This document shows positions 31,422-41,009 of a stretch of DNA of 45,698 nt, piece after piece. The position numbers and the translations under genes are program-made. The DNA is from Clostridiales bacterium. GTDB taxonomy: Bacteria; Bacillota; Clostridia; Peptostreptococcales; Anaerovoracaceae. The stretch spans positions 1-45,698 of the forward strand of contig JAAYHV010000016.1 of assembly GCA_012744355.1 (NCBI GenBank). Reading direction: 5' to 3'. The notes under the pieces are model-generated. The model ran no database searches. It had not been told where the DNA came from and saw only the letters and a list, made by a program, of their open reading frames with translations. Position 1 is the stretch's first letter. Each line of letters opens with the position of its first letter.

Positions 31422-32642
31422 TCAACTTACAGGCATATTTCCTATTATGTATTTTGCTATTTTAACTGCATTATCCATTCCTTCTAAAGTAATGTGCTCA
31501 TATGGACCGTGAAAAGCATATCCTCCCGTTCCTAAATTAGGGCAAGGCAAGCCATTATTTGTTAAAGTTGCTCCGTCTGTTCCACCTCTTATGGCGCTAC
31601 TCTTAAACTTTAAACCAATGCTCTCTATTGCCTCTTTACCAAGTTCTACAACATCCATATGTTTTTCCATAACATTAAGCATGTTAAAGTATGTATCTTC
31701 TAGTATTAATTCTACTGTATCTTTCTCATATTTTTCATTGATGTACTCGCAAATTCTATTACAAAGCCTCTTCTTGTCTTGAAACTTATTTACATCATGA
31801 TCTCTTAAAATATATTCTACTTTAGCTTCATTAACATCCCCCGCTATCCCGCAAAGCATAACAAAGCCTTCTCTTCCTTCGGTGTGCTCAGGAACTTCAA
31901 ATATAGGCATCATAGAATGAATTTCAGAAGCAATAGATGCGGCATTTATCATTATATCTTTTGCTGAACCTGGATGTACATTTTTACCTCTTATTCGAAA
32001 CACTGCGCTGGCAGCATTGAAGTTCTCATATGATAACTCACCTTCATAATCACCATCTAAGGTGTATGCAAAATCAGCCTTGAAAAAATCATAATTGAAT
32101 TTGGAAGCTCCCATACCAATTTCTTCATCTGGAGTTATTCCTACCCAAATATCACCGTGTGAAGTCCCTTCTGAAATTATTTCTTCGATAGCCGTAAATA
32201 TCTCTGCAATGCCGGCTTTGTCATCAGCTCCTAATAAGGTGGTTCCGTCAGTAGTAATTAATGTTTTTCCTTTATGTTCTTTTAAATCCGGAAAATCTGC
32301 TACTTTTAATAATTCTCCACTTCCTTTAAGAAGAATATCTTTACCATCGTATTCCTTAATAATTTGAGGTTTTACGCCTTGCCCCGAAAAAGCAGGTGCC
32401 GTATCCATGTGCGCAATTAAGCCTAATGCTTTTTTGCCCTCCATACCTTTAGTCGCTGGAAGATACCCATACAAGTAACAATGTTCATCTAAAACTACCG
32501 TATCAAGCCCTAACGCTTCCAATTCTTTTTTTAATTCTTCTCCAAGCTTAAACTGTTTTTCTGTACTTGGCGTTTGATCTGAACCTTCTTTTGACTGAGT
32601 ATCAAATGACACGTATTTTAATAATCTCTCGTGCGCTCTCAT
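31422..32642 (-). CDS. pepT: Peptidase T (tripeptide aminopeptidase, M20B)
   Basis: PepT releases the N-terminal residue from tripeptides using two zinc ions. In the 406-residue protein the metal site can be placed: H78 and D80 in LIAHMDTAPAFSG, D140 in LLGADDKAG and E173/E174 in PDEEIGMG. A late histidine lies in GGYAFHGPYEHITLEGM. The length is standard. There is no signal peptide, so it is cytoplasmic. The start has AAAGGAGG immediately next to the U-tract of the terminator that ends asnS. An independent promoter is therefore not possible in the gap. Confidence 0.94.
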   Translation of the reverse strand: MRAHERLLKYVSFDTQSKEGSDQTPSTEKQFKLGEELKKELEALGLDTVVLDEHCYLYGYLPATKGMEGKKALGLIAHMDTAPAFSGQGVKPQIIKEYDGKDILLKGSGELLKVADFPDLKEHKGKTLITTDGTTLLGADDKAGIAEIFTAIEEIISEGTSHGDIWVGITPDEEIGMGASKFNYDFFKADFAYTLDGDYEGELSYENFNAASAVFRIRGKNVHPGSAKDIMINAASIASEIHSMMPIFEVPEHTEGREGFVMLCGIAGDVNEAKVEYILRDHDVNKFQDKKRLCNRICEYINEKYEKDTVELILEDTYFNMLNVMEKHMDVVELGKEAIESIGLKFKSSAIRGGTDGATLTNNGLPCPNLGTGGYAFHGPYEHITLEGMDNAVKIAKYIIGNMPVS

Positions 32643-32655
32643 AATTCCTCCTTTT

Positions 32656-32682
32656 AAAAAAAGGGGATGCTAACATCCCCTT
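32656..32682 (-). terminator. Intrinsic terminator between asnS and pepT
   Basis: On the minus strand AAGGGGATG, a 4-nt loop (TTAG), CATCCCCTT and then seven T residues make a strong terminator. The pepT ribosome binding site starts 1-2 bases after the U-tract, so pepT can only be transcribed by readthrough. Confidence 0.92.
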
Positions 32683-32693
32683 AGTTACTTAAT

Positions 32694-34088
32694 TTAAAAC
32701 TCTGCTGTCTTTGGTGTTCTTGGGAATAACAGTACGTCTCTAATATTGCTCATTCCTGTAATATACATGATAATTCTTTCAAATCCTAGACCATATCCTG
32801 CATGTTTAACCCCACCATATTTTCTAAGTTCTAAGTACCACCAATAGTCCTCTTCTTTAAGGCCTGCTTCTTTCATGCGCTCTACCAGAACATCTAGTCT
32901 TTCTTCTCTTTGACTTCCGCCTATAATCTCTCCAACGCCAGGTACAAGAAGGTCGCATGCTGCAACTGTTTTGTTGTCGTCGTTAACTCTCATATAGAAG
33001 GCTTTAATATCCTTTGGATAATCCGTTACAAATATCGGTTTCTTATATATTTCTTCTGTCAGATATCTTTCGTGCTCCGTCTGAAGATCAATTCCCCATT
33101 CTACAGGGTATTGAAATTCTTTTCCTGATTTTTCTAATATTTCTATAGCATCAGTATAAGTGATTCTATTAAAATCAGAATTAACAATCTTTGTCAGCCT
33201 GTCTATTAGCCCCTTGTCGACAAATTTATTAAAAAACTCCATCTCTTCTGGTGCTTTTTCTAAAACATCATTTATTATTCTTTTTATCATAGCTTCCGCT
33301 AAGTCCATGTTGTCTGCTAAATCCGCAAAAGCTATTTCCGGCTCTATCATCCAAAATTCGGAAGCATGCCTAGCTGTATATGAATTTTCAGCTCTGAATG
33401 TAGGACCAAAAGTATATACATTTCTAAAGGCAAGAGCCATACTTTCAGCCTCAAGTTGGCCACTGACAGTAAGACCAGTTTCTTTGCCAAAGAAATCTTT
33501 GCTGTAGTCTATTTTACCATTTTCAGTTTTTGGTATGTTTTCAAGGTCAAGGGTCGTAACTTTAAACATTTCCCCAGCACCTTCAGCGTCACTACCTGTT
33601 ACTATAGGCGTATGAACATAAACGAAATTTTGTTCTTGAAAAAAGCTATGTATAGAGTAGGATATGATAGACCTAACTCTAAATACAGCAGAAAATGTAT
33701 TGCTCCTAGGTCTTAAGTGGGCAATCTCTCTTAGGTATTCCATGCTGTGACGCTTTTTTTGTAGTGGGTAATCTGAAGCTGAACCAGCTTCAATTACTAT
33801 TTCTTTTGCCTTAATTTCAAAGGGCTGCTTTGCACCAGGTGTTAAAGCCAGTGTGCCTTTAACCATGAGCGCTGCAGCAATCGGCACTTTCGAAATCTCA
33901 GTAAAATTATCTATTATTTCGTCTTCATACACAACCTGCACTGATTTGAAAAATGTACCGTCGTTAAGCTCTATAAATCCAAACTTTTTAGAATTTCTAT
34001 TCGTCCTAATCCATCCTCTTACTACTACTTCACTATCCGCATATTTTTCAGTTTCTCTAAAAATTGATTTTAATTGAATATCTTTCAA
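32694..34088 (-). CDS. asnS: Asparaginyl-tRNA synthetase
   Basis: AsnS charges tRNA-Asn. The 464-residue class IIb enzyme has an N-terminal OB-fold domain ([20 protein letters not shown]). Motif 1 is near [15 protein letters not shown], motif 2 is [21 protein letters not shown], and motif 3 is [31 protein letters not shown] and the residue context favour asparagine over aspartate. Presence of AsnS implies direct charging of asparagine. It follows lysS by 17 bp with no T-box leader, the last gene before the strong terminator. Confidence 0.95.
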   Translation of the reverse strand: MKDIQLKSIFRETEKYADSEVVVRGWIRTNRNSKKFGFIELNDGTFFKSVQVVYEDEIIDNFTEISKVPIAAALMVKGTLALTPGAKQPFEIKAKEIVIEAGSASDYPLQKKRHSMEYLREIAHLRPRSNTFSAVFRVRSIISYSIHSFFQEQNFVYVHTPIVTGSDAEGAGEMFKVTTLDLENIPKTENGKIDYSKDFFGKETGLTVSGQLEAESMALAFRNVYTFGPTFRAENSYTARHASEFWMIEPEIAFADLADNMDLAEAMIKRIINDVLEKAPEEMEFFNKFVDKGLIDRLTKIVNSDFNRITYTDAIEILEKSGKEFQYPVEWGIDLQTEHERYLTEEIYKKPIFVTDYPKDIKAFYMRVNDDNKTVAACDLLVPGVGEIIGGSQREERLDVLVERMKEAGLKEEDYWWYLELRKYGGVKHAGYGLGFERIIMYITGMSNIRDVLLFPRTPKTAEF

Positions 34089-34105
34089 CTTAACTTCTCC
34101 TTAAT

Positions 34106-35638
34106 TTATTTGTCCAAAGCTTTCATGGTAGGAAATAGTATGACATCACGAATAGTAGGCGAATTAGTAATAAGCATTATAACTCTGTCTATTCCTATGC
34201 CAAGTCCTCCTGTTGGAGGCAGCCCTACTTCTAGAGCATTGACAAAGTCCATGTCCATTGGATGTGCTTCATCGTCTTTTCCTGCATCTCTTTGCGCTTG
34301 CTGCTCAGAGAATCTCTCAAATTGATCTATTGGGTCATTAAGTTCAGAAAATGCATTGGCGATTTCCCATCCGTTTATATAGGCTTCGAATCTTCTCGTT
34401 TTTCTTGGGTCTTCAGGATCTCTCTTTGCAAGTGGAGAAACTTCCACAGGATGGCCTGTAACAAATACTGGGCCATCTAATAGACCAGGAACGTCCTCAC
34501 AGTAATCTTCAAACATTTCAGCAATTAATTTGCCTCTTGTAAAATCTTTTACATTTTCTTTATTCATACCATAATCAATAGCTTCTTTTCTAGCTTCTTC
34601 ATCGCTATCGATTTTATTGAAATCTACACCGGTAACATCTCTAACCGCATCAGTCATATCAAGTTTTCTCCAAGGAGGGGTAACGTCAAAATCCTTGCCT
34701 TGATAAGAAATAATAGGAGTTCCGTTACAAGCTATTGCAGCTTTGTAAACTACTTGCTCCGTAACGTCCATTACACTTTCCATATTTCCATATGCCATGT
34801 AGCATTCCATATTTGTAAACTCTGGATTATGGTTCCTGTCCATTCCTTCATTTCTAAACATCTTACCCATTTCATAAACTCTATCTAATCCGCCTACGAT
34901 AAGTCTTTTTAAATAAAGTTCATTGGCTATTCTCATGCCTAGTTCCATATCTAGAGAATTATGATGAGTTAAGAATGGTTTAGCGTTTGCTCCGCCTGAT
35001 ACAGGTGAAAGTATTGGAGTTTCTACTTCTAAGAATCCAAAATCATCTTCTAATACTCTCTTTACTGTATGAAGTATATTTGTTCTTTTAATAAATGTTT
35101 CTTTAACATCTTCATTTACTATCAGGTCTAAATATCTTTGTCTGTATCTAATATCTACGTCTTTTAGTCCGTGGAATTTGTCAGGAAGTACCTGCAATGA
35201 TTTGGTGAGTAACTCTAGTACAGAAACTCTTATTGATATTTCTCCGTGTCTTGTAACAAACACCGTACCTTCGATACCAACTATGTCGCCTATATCATAC
35301 GTCTTAAAATATTCGTAATTTTCTTCGCCAATTCCATCTTTTCTTACATAACACTGAATTCTTCCCTGTTTGTCCTGTATGTCTATGAAGGAGGCTTTGC
35401 CCATCTGCCTGAAAGCCATAATTCTTCCAGCACAAGAAACTTCTTGACCTTCCATAGCTTCAAAGTTCTTTTTTATATTGCCACTGTGCGCATTTACTTC
35501 CCACGTTTCATGAAGATAAGGGTTTCTACCTTCTGCTTGTAATTTTGCCAGTTTTTCTCTTCTAATTTGACTTTGCTCGTTAATATTTTCTTGAGTCAGC
35601 TCGGTGTCTGGGCTAGTATTTATCTCTTGATTACTCAT
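34106..35638 (-). CDS. lysS: Lysyl-tRNA synthetase, class II
   Basis: LysS charges tRNA-Lys. The 510-residue protein has an OB-fold anticodon domain (about 65-155; GRIMAFRQMGKASFIDIQDKQG). Motif 1 is at FLEVETPILSPVSGGANAKPF, motif 2 is MFRNEGMDRNHNPEFTNMECYMAYG, and motif 3 is GLPPTGGLGIGIDRVIMLITNSPTIRDVI. It follows greA by 18 bp; greA-lysS is a common Firmicutes pair. No features point to a defect, and no T-box leader was found. Confidence 0.97.
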   Translation of the reverse strand: MSNQEINTSPDTELTQENINEQSQIRREKLAKLQAEGRNPYLHETWEVNAHSGNIKKNFEAMEGQEVSCAGRIMAFRQMGKASFIDIQDKQGRIQCYVRKDGIGEENYEYFKTYDIGDIVGIEGTVFVTRHGEISIRVSVLELLTKSLQVLPDKFHGLKDVDIRYRQRYLDLIVNEDVKETFIKRTNILHTVKRVLEDDFGFLEVETPILSPVSGGANAKPFLTHHNSLDMELGMRIANELYLKRLIVGGLDRVYEMGKMFRNEGMDRNHNPEFTNMECYMAYGNMESVMDVTEQVVYKAAIACNGTPIISYQGKDFDVTPPWRKLDMTDAVRDVTGVDFNKIDSDEEARKEAIDYGMNKENVKDFTRGKLIAEMFEDYCEDVPGLLDGPVFVTGHPVEVSPLAKRDPEDPRKTRRFEAYINGWEIANAFSELNDPIDQFERFSEQQAQRDAGKDDEAHPMDMDFVNALEVGLPPTGGLGIGIDRVIMLITNSPTIRDVILFPTMKALDK

Positions 35639-35656
35639 TGTTTCTCCTCTTTTGCT

Positions 35657-36148
35657 TTACTTTTCTATACTTAAAATCTTATACCTTGAAGATCCGTCTG
35701 GAATTTGTATTTCCACCTTTTCTCCTCTTTTTTTACCAAGAAGACTTCTTCCTATCATAGATTCGCTGCTAAGTTTACCATTAAAAGGATCTGCTTCGGT
35801 TGAACCAACTATAGTGAAATTCATTTCTTCTTTGCTTTCTAAATCTTTTACTTTTACTTTTAGACCTACGCTAACTACATCTGCAGTGAGCTCCTCGCTG
35901 TTTACAACATTAGCTCCTCTAATCCTAGCCTCTAAGAAATTGATTCTTTCTTCTAGCTCGGCTTGTTCGTCCTTAGCTGCATCGTATTCAGCGTTCTCAG
36001 ATAAATCTCCGTATGAAATAGCCTCTTTTAATCTCTCAGCAACTTCCTTACGTTTAACAGCTACTAGCTCATCTAGTTCAGTTACAAGATTATCGTAACC
36101 TTCTTGTGTAATATCATTTACTGCATTATACAAATTGTGTTTAGCCAT
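35657..36148 (-). CDS. greA: Transcription elongation factor GreA
   Basis: GreA rescues backtracked RNA polymerase by stimulating RNA cleavage. The 163-residue protein has the N-terminal coiled coil with the two acidic tip residues in GDLSENAEYDAAKDEQAELEERI (residues about 47-70). The C-terminal FKBP-like domain has PDGSSRYKILSIEK at the end. The length and both motifs are standard. It precedes lysS and follows the racemase gene on the minus strand. Confidence 0.96.
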   Translation of the reverse strand: MAKHNLYNAVNDITQEGYDNLVTELDELVAVKRKEVAERLKEAISYGDLSENAEYDAAKDEQAELEERINFLEARIRGANVVNSEELTADVVSVGLKVKVKDLESKEEMNFTIVGSTEADPFNGKLSSESMIGRSLLGKKRGEKVEIQIPDGSSRYKILSIEK

Positions 36149-36169
36149 TTATATTTTCCTCCTGTGTTT

Positions 36170-37261
36170 TTACACATAATTTATTTTTACATTATTAGAA
36201 CTTGTTATATAAACTATAGTCGCATAGCACACATCGAATTCTACGATGTCTCCGACTTTAAAGTCTCTGCTTGCATCTTCTATATCTACTATAGTATGGT
36301 CAGATGAGGCTCCCATTATTTCTATGCCTTCATCAACTGGTAATAGTTCCCCAGGATCGCCATAGTCGACTCTACCTATTCCAAGAAGCATCCTGTCTCG
36401 CATTCCTCTATCCACATAATTGGGTCTATGACCAAATGCGTCTACACCGACTTTTCCAACAGGGTGAGATGGTTTCTTCTTAACTTCGACCACTTCGGCT
36501 TTAATTTTAAATGCATCGTTATGCAACATGCTCATATCATAACCATAAATCACGTCTAAATCTCTAGCTAAAAGGACACCTTCACCTAGCCTTAGATGAT
36601 TTATTCTCTTAGGCATGTCTCCATCCCAGATTCTCATTAAACTGCTTGTAGCACCTCCAGAAATAAACTCAAGCTCTCTTCCGATTCTTTCTTCAATTTT
36701 TTCTGCAAGTTCGATCAATTCATTTAATTTGTCAGTAGTTGGAAGTATTGAGCCATAGCAGCCCACATTTGTTCCAATACCTGCTAGTGTTAAATTGCGC
36801 AATTTTTCATCTACCCAGACGGCAGTTTCAACAAGTTCTTCTTTGTCCCAAAAGCCTTCTCTTAAATCTCCCAAATCAGTCATTATTATTACCTTATGCT
36901 GTTTGTCTTGTATTCTAGCTTCATTGTTTAGTGCTTTTAAAACTTCAACTTCGCTATTTAAACTAATATCTGTTAATTCGACAACGCTCCTAACTTCACT
37001 TAGCATAGGTATTCTGATGAGCATATACGTAGTATCTATTCCGAATTTTTTACAATCTGAAACCTGATCTAATCTGGACGTACCAATTATCTTTACTCCA
37101 CCTTCTAAGTATTGCTTTGCTACTAAAGGAAGCCCTGACGCGCCTTTGATTACACCGGTCATTGTTATACCGCTATCCAGGCATCTTTCATTAACCTTCT
37201 TTGCATTATGCCTTAACTTTTCAAGATTAATATCCACTCTAGGGTAACCCACTTTGTTCAT
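36170..37261 (-). CDS. Alanine/ornithine racemase family PLP enzyme (Orr-like)
   Basis: This 363-residue fold-type III PLP enzyme has the alanine racemase-type barrel. The Schiff-base lysine is K39 in GVIKGASGLP. Other marks are ISGGATSSLMRIWDG and LRLGEGVLLARD, and a C-terminal region close to ornithine racemase (Orr) of amino-acid-fermenting clostridia. Orr makes D-ornithine for the ornithine degradation pathway, whose other genes (or-2 to or-4) normally accompany it; none is in this window. The sequence cannot distinguish ornithine, lysine or alanine as substrate. It sits between greA and the double acyl-CoA synthetase. Confidence 0.82.
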   Translation of the reverse strand: MNKVGYPRVDINLEKLRHNAKKVNERCLDSGITMTGVIKGASGLPLVAKQYLEGGVKIIGTSRLDQVSDCKKFGIDTTYMLIRIPMLSEVRSVVELTDISLNSEVEVLKALNNEARIQDKQHKVIIMTDLGDLREGFWDKEELVETAVWVDEKLRNLTLAGIGTNVGCYGSILPTTDKLNELIELAEKIEERIGRELEFISGGATSSLMRIWDGDMPKRINHLRLGEGVLLARDLDVIYGYDMSMLHNDAFKIKAEVVEVKKKPSHPVGKVGVDAFGHRPNYVDRGMRDRMLLGIGRVDYGDPGELLPVDEGIEIMGASSDHTIVDIEDASRDFKVGDIVEFDVCYATIVYITSSNNVKINYV

Positions 37262-37293
37262 TTCAGCCTCCAGTCTTCATCTATATTAACTAA

Positions 37294-40200
37294 TTATTTT
37301 GATTTGTTCGCCTCTACAAAACGTTTAATTTTTTTCCCTGTAGTTTTTTCAAATTCTTCTTTTCTAATAATAACTCTTTTAATTTTCTTGAACAAAGGCA
37401 GCTCAGCATTGATTTTATCTACTTCGTTCCATACTAACTCATGAACCTGCTCATCTGTATATTCATTTCCTAGCGCCTCTTTTATTTCCTCTTCGTCAGT
37501 AGTAACAGTGGCAATTATAGATTTGTTATTAAGCTCTTTATCATCTGCCCATACCATTGACTCTACAACGTACTGGACTTTGCCTAAGTAGTATTCGAGT
37601 TCTTCTGGATATACATTTTTGCCGTTTGCTGTAATTATGACATTTTTTGCTCTTCCAGTTATATATACATATCCCTCTTCATCTAGATATCCTAAATCTC
37701 CAGTATAAAGCCATCCGTCTTTAAGCACCTCCGCAGTTTTCTCCGGCATTTTATAGTATCCCATCATGACGTTATCACCTTTGAAACATATTTCGCCAAC
37801 GCCCTCTTCATCTTTATCTTCTATCTTTGCCTCCATATTAGGCAGTACGTAACCTACGGATTTGTTTCTCATAGACTTAGGAACATCTGGATTTAGTGCT
37901 GCCATAGGCGAGCATTCAGTTAATCCATATCCTTGAATTGCAATTATTCCTAAATCATTGAAAAACTGTAGTATCTCAGGATCTATAGCGGCGCCGCCAG
38001 ATATAAATGCTCTAATTCTTCCACCAAATGAATCCATTATTTCTGCAGATGCTTTTTTTGAAATGTTTAGTCCTATTTTCTTAGTTACTCTATTGGCTTT
38101 TAAAAGTGCTCTTAGCTGTTTTTCTTTTCCCTTTTTTCTAACTCCTTGAATTATCTTCTTGTAGAAGTTTTCTAAAATTAGAGGTACTGCTAGAACCATT
38201 GTAGGCCTTACTTCCTGAAGGTTCTTTAGTATGTGTTTTAATCCTTCACAAAATGCTAAAGATCCGCCACAGTAAAGTGCCATTAGGAAACTGCACGTAC
38301 ATTCATACGTATGATGTATAGGTAGTACCGAGAAGAAAATATCTTCAGGGTTTACATTTAATATTGTAGGTGCGTTCATAATATCTACAACTAAATTCTT
38401 GTTAGACAGCATTACGCCTTTTGCTATTCCTGTAGTTCCTGATGTAAACAATATTACTGCCATATCTTCATTAACTATTTCAGCATTTATATAGTCCATA
38501 CTTCCTTTTGCGATTGAGTACTTGCCAAGCTCCACCAGTTTAAACCATGATTTGATTCCTGTTTCTTCATCATCCTCTTCAGCATTCATATTTATTATTA
38601 GATCTATATTTGTATCTTCACTGTTTTTTATTTTAAGGAAAACATCTTTAAATTTATCAGTCGTTATAACGCAGCTAACTTCAGCTTCAATTACCAGCTG
38701 CTTAAGCTCTTTTTCACCAAGTTCCTTATCTAGAGGTATTACTATTCCAACTCCGCCTATAACAGCTAAATAACTAGTTGCCCACTGGTAACAGTTGTCG
38801 CCGATTATAGCGATTCTTTTATCCTTCATCTCTGCATTGATAAGGGCTGTTCCAAGTCCGTTCACTTCGTCATATGCTCGTTTATATGTTATCTGTGTAT
38901 ATGTCTCATCGTGTTTAAATTTCTGATGAAATAGCGGTCTGTCTCCGTATAACTCTACGCTAGTCTTAAACATTTGTTTAATATCTGTTATAGGTCTTCG
39001 GTGCGTATACCTGATATTTTTGTCTTCTGAATTTCTAAGGCTTTGCATCATTTTTTCGGAATACTCTAATTCTTTCGCTTTTATTTCTTCGTAATTCAAT
39101 GTTTTCCCCTTTTCTTTTTTGATGTTTTTTATTTCCAAATTTCTTTTTTCAAATCTTTTAATCTTTTGCGTTGTAGTTTTTATGAAGTCCTCATCTCTAA
39201 GTCCTATTTTTACAACACTTTTATATGTAGGCATTTTTTTATTAGCCTTATCAACCTCATCGTAAATGAAATTATAAACGTCTATCTCTTCCGTTATTCC
39301 CTCTTCCATAAGCGCCTCATAATCAGGATAGATAACTGCTGTCACTGCTAATCCTGCACCACTTTCTTTTCCGTAAACTAAAGCTTGCTCTATAGCTTTA
39401 CTTTGCATCAGATAGTATTCTACTTCTTCAGGAAATATGTTTTTACCGCCTTTAGTTACTATAACGCTTTTCTTTCTACCTGTAATATATAGGAAACCTT
39501 CATCGTCAAAGTAACCGTAATCTCCAGTATAAAGCCATCCGTCTTTTAAAACTTCCGCTGTGTTTTTAGGATCTTTATAGTATCCCATCATTACGGAAGT
39601 ACCTTTACAAATTACTTCGCCAATTCCATCCTCGTCTTGCTCTATTATTCTAACTTCTGTTCCCGGCATGGGTTTTCCTGCCGCTCCAGCTTTACTATAC
39701 CTATCTAAATTAACTGCAATAATCGGAGAGTTCTCTGTCATACCGTAACCTTGAATCATAGGAAATCCCATTGCTTCAAAATCTTCAATTACATTTGGAT
39801 CTATAGCTGCTCCGCCTGCAATAAATATATGTGGACTTTCTCCCAGCACTTTATGAACTGATTTAAACATTTTTTGCGTAGTTTTTGGTTTGTTTCTAAG
39901 ATTTAATTTTTTAGAAATTTCTATAGCTCTTTTGAGCTTTCCCGCACTGCCTTCTTTTTCAGCTTTTTTCCATATTTTTTTATGAATGCTTTCAAATATA
40001 AGTGGAACGCCCAGCATTACATCCGCATCAACTTCCAGCATGTTACTTTGAAGATATTTTAGTCCCTCGCATACTGCTACGCACATTCCTTGATAAAACC
40101 CAGTAAGTATGTGACATGTCATTTCATATGAATGGTGCATAGGCAGTACTGATAAACCTATCTTACCTACTGGTATATGAACATACTTAGACATGTTAAA

Positions 40201-40848
40201 CACGTTTTGAGCTATGTTGCTATTTGACAGCATCACGCCTTTTGCCATTCCTGTAGTTCCAGAAGTGAAAAGTATCGCAGCTAAATCATCAGGCTTAACC
40301 TCTCGTTTAAAATAACTCAGGTTTCCTTCATTTACTAATTTTTCTCCTCTTTCTAATAGTTCCTTCATATTGTAATCAGAACTAGGTAAATAGTAATCAG
40401 AAAGAGTAATTAAGTGTTTTAATGTCTTTGTTTCATCCTTTAAACCAGAAACTATACTTTCTAACGTTTCAGAATAAAACAAGACTTCTATATCTGCTCT
40501 GTCTATCAAATTAACAATTTCTTCTCTCGGCAAATACCTGTCGAGAGGAACTACTACTCCCACTCCACACACTGTAGCAAAATATGATACTATCCACTCG
40601 TAACTGTTTTCGCCTATTATGCCTATCTTTTTATCTGACATACCCATTTCTAAAAGCGCTGTTCCCAGCTTCTCGATATCATCTTTTACCTGACCGAATT
40701 TTATAGACCTAAACTCACCTTTATGGTCATATTTAACCATATATGCTGGCATATCCTTATAAAGAATTGTACCATTTAATACGAGTTCTTTTATTGTCTC
40801 TATGTAATTCACTTCATATAATTCATGTTCATATTTTTTATCATTCAT
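37294..40848 (-). CDS. Tandem double AMP-forming acyl-CoA synthetase (two full modules)
   Basis: This 1184-residue protein contains two complete adenylate-forming ligase modules in one chain, both like long-chain acyl-CoA synthetases. Module 1 (about 10-570) has P-loop FTSGTTGMAKG at 194-204, IQGYGMTENSP at 366-375, DGWLYTGDYGY at 436-446, GRKKSVIVTKGGKNIFPEE at 457-475 and the C-terminal lysine K562 in TTTQKIKRF. A basic linker of about 45 residues follows. Module 2 (about 617-1184) has FTSGTTGIAKG at 801-811, IQGYGLTECSP at 971-981, DGWLYTGDLGY at 1044-1054, GRAKNVIITANGKNVYPEE at 1065-1083 and K1173 in TTGKKIKRF. Neither module has lost a recognisable catalytic residue, and no carrier-protein domain is present. 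A strong promoter precedes it at 40925-40953. The natural acyl substrate is unknown. Confidence 0.88.
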   Translation of the reverse strand: MNDKKYEHELYEVNYIETIKELVLNGTILYKDMPAYMVKYDHKGEFRSIKFGQVKDDIEKLGTALLEMGMSDKKIGIIGENSYEWIVSYFATVCGVGVVVPLDRYLPREEIVNLIDRADIEVLFYSETLESIVSGLKDETKTLKHLITLSDYYLPSSDYNMKELLERGEKLVNEGNLSYFKREVKPDDLAAILFTSGTTGMAKGVMLSNSNIAQNVFNMSKYVHIPVGKIGLSVLPMHHSYEMTCHILTGFYQGMCVAVCEGLKYLQSNMLEVDADVMLGVPLIFESIHKKIWKKAEKEGSAGKLKRAIEISKKLNLRNKPKTTQKMFKSVHKVLGESPHIFIAGGAAIDPNVIEDFEAMGFPMIQGYGMTENSPIIAVNLDRYSKAGAAGKPMPGTEVRIIEQDEDGIGEVICKGTSVMMGYYKDPKNTAEVLKDGWLYTGDYGYFDDEGFLYITGRKKSVIVTKGGKNIFPEEVEYYLMQSKAIEQALVYGKESGAGLAVTAVIYPDYEALMEEGITEEIDVYNFIYDEVDKANKKMPTYKSVVKIGLRDEDFIKTTTQKIKRFEKRNLEIKNIKKEKGKTLNYEEIKAKELEYSEKMMQSLRNSEDKNIRYTHRRPITDIKQMFKTSVELYGDRPLFHQKFKHDETYTQITYKRAYDEVNGLGTALINAEMKDKRIAIIGDNCYQWATSYLAVIGGVGIVIPLDKELGEKELKQLVIEAEVSCVITTDKFKDVFLKIKNSEDTNIDLIINMNAEEDDEETGIKSWFKLVELGKYSIAKGSMDYINAEIVNEDMAVILFTSGTTGIAKGVMLSNKNLVVDIMNAPTILNVNPEDIFFSVLPIHHTYECTCSFLMALYCGGSLAFCEGLKHILKNLQEVRPTMVLAVPLILENFYKKIIQGVRKKGKEKQLRALLKANRVTKKIGLNISKKASAEIMDSFGGRIRAFISGGAAIDPEILQFFNDLGIIAIQGYGLTECSPMAALNPDVPKSMRNKSVGYVLPNMEAKIEDKDEEGVGEICFKGDNVMMGYYKMPEKTAEVLKDGWLYTGDLGYLDEEGYVYITGRAKNVIITANGKNVYPEELEYYLGKVQYVVESMVWADDKELNNKSIIATVTTDEEEIKEALGNEYTDEQVHELVWNEVDKINAELPLFKKIKRVIIRKEEFEKTTGKKIKRFVEANKSK

Positions 40849-40875
40849 GTTTATACCCTATATTCCTAAATTGGC

Positions 40876-40907
40876 AATTAAAATGAGCGCTGACGCTCAT
40901 TTTAATT
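40876..40907 (-). promoter_or_regulatory. Perfect 14-bp palindromic hairpin in acyl-CoA synthetase leader
   Basis: AATTAAAATGAGCG (40876-40889) pairs exactly with CGCTCATTTTAATT (40894-40907) around a 4-nt loop. It lies between the promoter (transcription start near 40918) and the ATG at 40848. The transcript continues TTTTAATTGCC, only a weak U-run. It could be a leader attenuator, a DNA operator for a fatty-acid-responsive repressor (TGAGCG-N4-CGCTCA core), or a stabilising hairpin. Confidence 0.6.
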
Positions 40908-40924
40908 TGATTATATATCCTAGG

Positions 40925-40953
40925 ATTGTAACACTTGGAGCCCAAAATGTCAA
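40925..40953 (-). promoter_or_regulatory. Promoter of the acyl-CoA synthetase gene
   Basis: On the minus strand a perfect TTGACA (plus 40948-40953), a 17-bp spacer and TACAAT (plus 40925-40930) form a near-ideal sigma-A promoter. It gives a leader of about 70 nt before the ATG at 40848 and lies downstream of the GNAT stop. Confidence 0.85.
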
Positions 40954-41009
40954 GAATTAGCAGGCCAATATGCACATAAGTGCACTATGTAACAAGAATC
41001 CATTTCCCC

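Noticed and set aside
13431-35638. T-box leaders before the tRNA synthetase genes (cysS, proS, asnS, lysS)
   Set aside because: Each gene begins within about 25 bp of, or overlaps, an upstream gene, so there is no space for a T-box leader, and no TGGNACCGCG motif was seen.
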